64,000 nt of DNA from Nematostella vectensis. Lineage: Eukaryota; Cnidaria; Anthozoa; Actiniaria; Edwardsiidae. This document shows, one piece after another, positions 60,601-64,000 of this stretch. The stretch covers positions 3,223,501 through 3,287,500 of the forward strand of contig NC_064035.1 of assembly GCF_932526225.1 (NCBI RefSeq), read 5' to 3'. The first letter of the stretch is position 1, and each line of letters begins with the position of its first letter. The notes under the pieces were generated by a model. The model was not told where the DNA came from. It did no database searches and saw only the letters and a list, made by a program, of their open reading frames with translations. The position numbers and the translations under genes are program-made.

Positions 60601-63600
60601 ATCTCCCTTACGGTCGAATATTATCACCTGTAAGTAACCGAGTGTGTTTATCAGGCCTCGTCTATACTTTACATCTCCCTTACGGTCGAATATTATCATC
60701 TGTAAGTAACCGAGTGTGTTTATCAGGCCTCGTCTATACTTTACATCCTCCTTACGGTCGAATATTATCATCTGTAAGTAACCGAGTGTGTTTATTAGGC
60801 CTCGTCTATACTTTACATCTCCCTTACGGTCGAATATTATCACCTGTAAGTAACCGAGTGTGTTTATCAGGCCTCGTCTATACTTTACATCTCCCTTACG
60901 GTCGAATATTATCATCTGTAAGTAACCGAGTGTGTTTATTAGGCCTCGTCTATACTTTACATCTCCCTTACGGTCGAATATTATCATCTGTAAGTAACCG
61001 AGTGTGTTTATTAGGCCTCGTCTACACTTTACATCTCCCTTACGGTCGAATATTATCATCTGTAAGTAACCGAGTGTGTTTATTAGGCCTCGTCTACACT
61101 TTACATCTCCCTTACGGTCGAATATTATCACCTGTAAGTAACCGAGTGTGTTTATTAGGCCTCGTCTACACTTTACATCTCCCTTACGGTCGAATATTAT
61201 CACCTGTAAGTAACCGAGTGTGTTTATTAGGCCTCGTCTACACTTTACATCTCCCTTACGGTCGAATATTATCACCTGTAAGTAACCGAGTGTGTTTATC
61301 AGGCCTCGTCTATACTTTACATCTCCCTTACGGTCGAATATTATCATCTGTAAGTAACCGAGTGTGTTTATCAGGCCTCGTCTATACTTTACATCCTCCT
61401 TACGGTCGAATATTATCATCTGTAAGTAACCGAGTGTGTTTATTAGGCCTCGTCTATACTTTACATCTCCCTTACGGTCGAATATTATCACCTGTAAGTA
61501 ACCGAGTGTGTTTATCAGGCCTCGTCTATACTTTACATCTCCCTTACGGTCGAATATTATCATCTGTAAGTAACCGAGTGTGTTTATTAGGCCTCGTCTA
61601 TACTTTACATCTCCCTTACGGTCGAATATTATCATCTGTAAGTAACCGAGTGTGTTTATTAGGCCTCGTCTACACTTTACATCTCCCTTACGGTCGAATA
61701 TTATCATCTGTAAGTAACCGAGTGTGTTTATTAGGCCTCGTCTACACTTTACATCTCCCTTACGGTCGAATATTATCACCTGTAAGTAACCGAGTGTGTT
61801 TATTAGGCCTCGTCTACACTTTACATCTCCCTTACGGTCGAATATTATCACCTGTAAGTAACCGAGTGTGTTTATTAGGCCTCGTCTACACTTTACATCT
61901 CCCTTACGGTCGAATATTATCACCTGTAAGTAACCGAGTGTGTTTATTAGGCCTCGTCTACCAGGGCGGTGGTGCAGGAGACGCCACAGGCAGCTGCAAG
62001 AGAGGTTAGCCCGAGGATTAGTACTCCGAAAAAGAAGCCTGAACACGGTGAGATATGTTCTATGATTTTTAGTTCTATATGTTCTACAAAATGTTATGAT
62101 AGCTATCTTTCCGTGAGACTATTAGCATATAGTAGAAATGCCCTGTGGATTTGTAAATTCATGACCCTACAAATAAAGGCTCTCGTGCTAATTAAAGTGC
62201 AGTATATCATACTACAGTAAAAAATATAATTTAAGAAACTGTTAGCCTAACATTTGTTATTTATACCCCCTTTGAATGGGAAATTAAGGCAAAGAATGAA
62301 AAATAGGTTGTTCTTACAAAAATTCCTCTATTTATAAAAAATATGTATTATTGTTTTATTGGTAGTTTCGTTCCAATTGATCAGGAAATTATGGTCTCTC
62401 GTGCCATTTTTCTCATTCATTTGAGAGATACCGCTTTGTTACCAGTCTCCAAATCTAATCCCCATCTGATCTTTCAACTTCTCACCAACGTCAAGCAGAT
62501 ACGTCAATTCGCTCAACAAGCTCAACAACGAATCAGATAAAAGCTGATGCATCCCGTGAATCACCTGTGGCGTACAAGGAAAATCAACCAGAGCCTCCAG
62601 CCACCAATCACAAGAGACCTTTTGTGTCACGTGACTTACCTGCGGCCTACAGCAAGCAGCATTTGCGTGATGATGTTCCGGTCGAGAGGAGGGTCACTAG
62701 AAAGGTCGTCAGGCGGGGCGGCCCGTCAGACAGGTCAGTAGCAAGTAAGGGAGGAGGGAAATAAGGGAATTCCTTTTGTTAGTATTTGTGTTTCTAAGAT
62801 ACTAGCAGAAAATAGAACACGAAACAAGGGTCGGGACTCGAGATTTCGTTGCCAACAATTTTCGAAAGCGAGTAAAAAATTACGTCTCGTTATGTGGGTT
62901 GATTTATGGCATCCAATTTACTTCGTCAAGGCCTATATTCACTTTCGAAGGGAGCGAAAACGGAGGGAAAGAAGTGACAAAATACGCTACAAAGGAAGGA
63001 ACTGAGCGGTTCCCTATCAAATACTAAAGATATGGTCCTGTTGGTGAGTGATAAGGGCCTGCTTGCATCTAACCGATAAGATGGTTTACCTGTTCGACTC
63101 TTTCTCTACGCAGGGACTACATTAAAGATAACATAATACCCCCTAGTGATATGTCTGAGACCAGCTACTCTATCCAGCACCAGAGAGAGCCTGGGTACCA
63201 TCCTCACTGGCGGAGAGAAAATGGTTACGACGCTGACAATTCGCAGGTCAGCGGCTCGGCTAAAACTTACCACGACACAGGCATACCGCAAGATAGCTGG
63301 AGATCAGCGGAAGCCCGCGTTGTTCGTGGGACGGGTGTTAGAGCATACGAGACGTACGAGAGTGAGAGCGAGACTTGCCCTACTGCTGGTGAGTTTGAGT
63401 CCTTCAGGTCGCAGCCATTCGATGAGGGCTATGGGTTGGAGTACAGGGGAATGCGTGACAGTGGACGCCCCACCCGACGTCACCCAGATGGCCCTACACC
63501 ATACCATTTTGGAGGCGACGGGCGAGTGCATGGAAGAAGTGTAGAACACGCTCAGTCTTCATACACTGGAGGACCCTCTCGTGACTACTCGGGCGCGCGT

Positions 63601-64000
63601 AACGCACACGCCAGTCACGCACAACAAAGAGATATACATCTTGGTCACGCACCGTCAGGTCACGTACCTCCAGGTCGCGCACATCCCGACCACGCGCCCC
63701 TACGTCACGTACGACCAGGTCACACACGCCCAAATCAAGCTAAGTCTAGTCACCGCTATCGGATTGATTTGCATAGTAGTCACCCTTTGTCGCATCCGGG
63801 AGCCCCGAGAAGTGAATCTAGTTTTTCTTCTCGGAACTACGAAGTTTACGAGTCTGGCAGTGCCCTTCCCTCGTCACGAGAGTATTCGCTATACGAGCAG
63901 GACAGACAGAAAGGGGTGGCCCACCCAGAGACCAGTAATCACCATGGCAACGGGCACGTGCTTGAGCCCTGGGCTGAGCCGCTGGGCAGCTCCGTCAGGT
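45399..64000 (+). CDS. Hinderin (KIAA1328)-like coiled-coil protein, 3'-partial
   Basis: Ten exons with matching phases and GT-AG junctions: 45399-45459, 46303-46338, 49621-49818, 54660-54863, 55066-55181, 55736-56472, 56912-57113, 61951-62047, 62496-62733, and 63114 past the window end, for at least ~925 residues. The N-terminus has VFWSKD, then DDLDVVKIHVPG. A coiled coil follows at about 100-185: LTLKDLGPEDKRRIANLVKE, LAKVGEEKEKAFSLLTEER, FLELQGLLQKYN. The DL-PEDKRRIANL-KELA-V-EEKE core and the upstream FWS-D and VPG are as I remember human hinderin, hence the call. The middle is Pro/Ser-rich and disordered; exon 7 is Gln-rich (LQLQQQQLELQKQQLQLQQ). The tail is His/Arg/Ser-rich. Human hinderin is shorter (about 580 residues); its function is poorly defined. 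Introns of 0.2-4.8 kb hold arrays and dead genes; 62048-62495 and 62734-63113 show nothing. Confidence 0.75.
45460..46302 (+). other. Intron 1 of the hinderin-like gene
   Basis: AT-rich, with an (ATA)n microsatellite at about 45910-45930 and nothing else recognised. Confidence 0.5.
46303..46338 (+). CDS. Hinderin-like gene, exon 2 (36-nt microexon)
   Basis: The acceptor is GATTGTCAG|CTGATG and the donor GTGCCTG|GTAAGA. It adds DDLDVVKIHVPG with phase 1 at both ends, so it can be skipped without changing frame. Its match to the conserved acidic-VVxVPG stretch supports it. Confidence 0.65.
46989..48979 (+). repeat. 60-bp minisatellite in intron 2
   Basis: About 33 copies of a 60-bp unit containing TAACAGCTAAATGTGTAACT and TACTAACTGAATGATTTGAA. 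Units fall into two classes, CTTCCATCACAACA and CTTCAAACCCAACA, arranged in short blocks; two units have a 1-bp insertion (TTTAACTAACTAAATG). Copies are almost identical, so expansion is recent. The array contains TACTAAC, the ideal branch-point sequence, in nearly every unit. Confidence 0.97.
49621..49818 (+). CDS. Hinderin-like gene, exon 3
   Basis: The acceptor is AAATTGTTTTAG|GGGTGA and the donor ACACCAG|GTATTG. Encodes VNLEADKSIKVPMVKMPSRP, then a basic, Asn-rich linker ending DAKPTP. Phase 1 on both sides. Confidence 0.7.
49933..50063 (-). repeat. Inverted copy of the intron 3 ~65-bp minisatellite
   Basis: About two units in the opposite orientation to the array at 52432-53412; read on the minus strand they give ATGAACCTCTAGTAAATGAC and AAGATGCAGTCGATGACCAT, nearly identical to units near 52500-52620. 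Confidence 0.9.
50064..51138 (+). other. Intron 3, left part; nothing recognised
   Basis: AT-rich intron sequence between the inverted repeat copy and the GPCR remnant, with a G-rich tract near 50840-50865. Confidence 0.45.
51139..52377 (+). pseudogene. Rhodopsin-family GPCR pseudogene in intron 3
   Basis: Pieces of a seven-helix receptor appear in order but in different frames: TM1 (SRIGLSIATIIIIENSLACC), TM2 (FLLINLTVADRLVGVTLV, +1 frame), TM3 with an altered DRY motif (SLTSITVIAIERAFAILAPL), TM4 (KKPYIIAVVLVWIPSIS), TM5 (VVFGIFGPVIVLVCYLAIWI), TM6 remnant (KLTATLSLVSLSLLLQYV) and the end of TM7 with helix 8 (VYSLRMPKFRKEICKIL). At least four frameshifts or stops and a dispersed repeat inserted between TM2 and TM3 rule out function. 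N in TM1 and D in TM2 (LTVAD) survive. Ligand class cannot be inferred. Confidence 0.85.
51392..51520 (+). repeat. Dispersed repeat, copy 2, inside the GPCR remnant
   Basis: Reads CCCGTACCCAGGATTTTTCT, a G run, GGTGCGAAAT, a G-rich part, GTTCTCTGATAA and AAAGAACAAAAAGG, colinear with the opposite strand of 43240-43412. It separates TM2 from TM3 of the receptor remnant. Confidence 0.7.
52432..53412 (+). repeat. ~65-bp minisatellite between two GPCR copies
   Basis: About 14 units of 64-66 bp, consensus ATGAACCTCTAGTAAATGAC, AAGATGCAGTCGATGACCAT, AACAGATTACGATGAATACC, TTTCC. Divergence between units is about 5-15%. The flanks are the 3' ends of the two receptor remnants. Confidence 0.93.
53413..53692 (+). 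pseudogene. Partial duplicate of the GPCR 3' end
   Basis: Repeats the end of the receptor remnant: GACGCAAGCAGCATTAAACT and GACGGCGACGCTATTCTTAG match 51961-52010, and VYSLQMPEFRNEACRILRKC matches VYSLRMPKFRKEICKILRNC of the first copy. Much of TM6 and TM7 is degraded. With the first copy it brackets the ~65-bp array, so a tandem duplication was probably separated by the minisatellite. Confidence 0.8.
53740..54370 (+). repeat. ~85-bp repeat, split by an inverted repeat
   Basis: Three tandem units at 53740-54005 and about one more at 54258-54370, each with GTACCGTATATAGTGCCCTA and TCATCGGCACAAGACAAGCT (periods 83-87 bp). Between them lies a spacer bounded by inverted repeats: ACCTATTTCAATAAAGGTTG at about 54005 and its complement-like partner near 54250. 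Probably a composite foldback element. Confidence 0.8.
54003..54262. repeat. ~55-bp inverted repeat with ~150-bp spacer
   Basis: Left arm ACACCTATTTCAATAAAGGT, TGTCAGTGCGAACAGCGAAT; the complement of the right arm reads ACACCTATTTCAAAAAACGT, TGTCATTGCAAACGGCAAAT. Arms are about 80% identical. Confidence 0.75.
54574..54645 (+). repeat. (TTTA)n microsatellite
   Basis: About 17 TTTA units directly upstream of the exon 4 acceptor, so it forms the pyrimidine/AT tract region of intron 3. Upstream of it, near 54455 and 54535, TTTCTTTCGTCACATCCCTA occurs twice. Confidence 0.95.
54660..54863 (+). CDS. Hinderin-like gene, exon 4 (conserved coiled coil)
   Basis: The acceptor is GGTCTCCCTAG|ACCAGA and the donor AAGCTAT|GTATCC, phase 1 both ends. 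Encodes QSTSKNLTLKDLGPEDKRRI through EEYDRVIDEKL, the best conserved part of the protein. Confidence 0.8.
55066..55181 (+). CDS. Hinderin-like gene, exon 5
   Basis: The acceptor is ACCGCTGTTCAG|ACATAC and the donor ACCGAG|GTAACA. Continues the coiled coil (YIQNRFLELQGLLQKYN), then LRLSPPKSLPRPGRTE. Phase 1 in, phase 0 out. Flanking introns hold nothing recognisable. Confidence 0.75.
55736..56472 (+). CDS. Hinderin-like gene, exon 6 (Pro/Ser-rich)
   Basis: The acceptor is GGGGTTGATAG|GCACAA and the donor AATAGCAG|GTAATG. 245 codons, predicted disordered: KRALSPKSPLKKQQKLSRQS near its start, then Pro/Gly-rich LMRPGTPGPLPPQHLEGSLF and FGAPGQAGSMLGQPGG. No known domain. Confidence 0.8.
56912..57113 (+). 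CDS. Hinderin-like gene, exon 7 (Gln-rich helix)
   Basis: The acceptor is GTCCGTCCCAG|GGCCCC; the first donor is GATCAG|GTACAAG at 57113. Encodes SELDTVCRLYYREYELQLQL and a long Gln/Leu helix, ending SIDQ. If the donor is not used, the same frame runs on through 22 decapeptides GSIDQVQADH to a stop at 57765-57767. Confidence 0.75.
57101..57758 (+). repeat. 22-unit, 30-bp array carrying the exon 7 splice donor
   Basis: Unit GGATCCATTGATCAG|GTACAAGCAGATCAT. The first unit contains the exon 7 donor, and 19 of 22 keep CAG|GTACAAG; three have C, T or A in place of the first intron G. Every unit is 30 bp, so every donor is in phase 0 and would join exon 8 in frame, adding one decapeptide per unit. 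Units are nearly identical (recent expansion). Confidence 0.95.
57936..57941 (+). terminator. Candidate intronic poly(A) signal in intron 7
   Basis: AATAAA 170 bp past the stop that ends the read-through decapeptide frame. It could give a short isoform ending in the repeat. Support is only the hexamer and its position. Confidence 0.3.
58008..61960 (+). repeat. 72-bp array carrying the exon 8 splice acceptor
   Basis: 55 copies of an acceptor GTGTTTATTAG|GCCTCGTCT (or TTATCAG), the first exon base at 58063 and the last at 61951, exactly 54 periods of 72 bp with no net length change. Each unit then has CTTTACATCTCCCTTACGGT, CGAATATTATCATCT and a consensus donor CT|GTAAGTAACC (some units GTAATT). 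The last unit's first 10 bases are the start of exon 8. Rare variants (CATCCTCC) recur 648 bp apart at about 60747 and 61395, a nine-unit higher-order duplication. Frames on both strands stay open for kilobases; I treat this as a by-product of the 72-bp period. Confidence 0.96.
61951..62047 (+). CDS. Hinderin-like gene, exon 8
   Basis: Starts at the last array acceptor and reads ASSTRAVVQETPQAAAREVS, PRISTPKKKPEH, phase 0 in, phase 1 out (CACG|GTGAGA). A TAG in frame lies immediately upstream as part of the acceptor, so the exon must start here. Confidence 0.75.
62496..62733 (+). CDS. Hinderin-like gene, exon 9
   Basis: The acceptor is a tandem NAGNAG, CAACGTCAAG|CAG|ATACG; both choices are in phase and differ by one residue. 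Encodes Ser/Thr-rich then charged sequence (SPVAYKENQPEPPATNHKRP, VERRVTRKVVRRGGPSD). Donor GACAG|GTCAGT. Confidence 0.75.
63114..64000 (+). CDS. Hinderin-like gene, exon 10 (runs off the window)
   Basis: The acceptor is TTTCTCTACGCAG|GGACTA. The frame DYIKDNIIPPSDMSETSYSI continues open for 295 codons to the last base, Tyr/His/Ser/Arg-rich and low-complexity. From about codon 160 there is a repeated GH.P-type pattern (HLGHAPSGHVPPGRAHPDHA, then LRHVRPGHTRPNQ), so it includes a degenerate ~7-8 residue repeat. No domain recognised. Confidence 0.75.

Noticed and set aside
6899-61960. Most minisatellite periods (21, 30, 39, 45, 60, 72) are multiples of 3
   Set aside because: Tempting as coding selection, but the 21-, 39-, 60- and 72-bp arrays are clearly intergenic or intronic, and other arrays (28, ~65, ~85) break the pattern. 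Too few arrays to judge.
58050-62009. 1319-codon open frame on the plus strand and 758-codon frame on the minus strand
   Set aside because: Both run through the 72-bp array, whose period is divisible by 3 and whose unit lacks stops in those frames. They are not conserved proteins; the start of the plus frame is inside the intron.

Overview
This window looks like nuclear DNA from a cnidarian, most likely an anthozoan such as a sea anemone. The evidence is spliced genes with GT-AG introns, animal-type bHLH genes including a clear Twist and a paraxis/TCF15-type gene, a Penelope-like retroelement carrying a hammerhead ribozyme, and very abundant minisatellites. Species is inferred, not proven. 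All calls come from reading the sequence; no searches were run.

Layout. (1) 0-40 kb holds four small bHLH genes with uninterrupted coding regions, none adjacent to a non-bHLH gene until 29 kb: Twist (2.7 kb, minus), paraxis/TCF15-like (14.8 kb, minus), and two related but unassigned bHLH genes (21.4 kb minus, 39.1 kb plus). Between them lie a 3.8-kb array of 21-bp units, a 1.1-kb AT-rich array of 39/28-bp units, a foldback element at 25.6-26.5 kb, and long stretches with nothing recognisable. (2) 29.2-36.1 kb is a head-to-head pair of four-exon SPFH/band-7 membrane protein genes that share a 255-bp promoter interval. Both have problems: the minus copy has an in-frame TAG, and the plus copy seems to have lost its native third splice donor beside a 45-bp repeat. 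(3) 41.4-44.5 kb holds a 5'-truncated Penelope-like element (GIY-YIG end plus hammerhead ribozyme), a C-terminal Death-domain exon on the minus strand, and a small TA-flanked inverted-repeat transposon whose broken ORF has a PAX-type paired domain. (4) From 45.4 kb to the right edge is one large plus-strand gene, reconstructed here as ten phase-consistent exons. Its N-terminal half resembles hinderin (KIAA1328). The last exon runs off the window without a stop.

The introns of the hinderin-like gene hold a 60-bp array, a decayed GPCR and its partial duplicate, a ~65-bp minisatellite with an inverted copy 2.4 kb away, an ~85-bp array, and a TTTA microsatellite. The most striking structure is intron 7. 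Its 5' splice site lies in the first of 22 tandem 30-bp units, each carrying (or once carrying) the same donor, and its 3' splice site ends 54 exact 72-bp periods that each carry the same acceptor. Thus both ends of one intron have been amplified. Two more exon ends, one in each SPFH gene, also sit in tandem repeats containing the splice donor. Repeats spanning splice junctions are the recurrent and possibly undescribed theme of this window.
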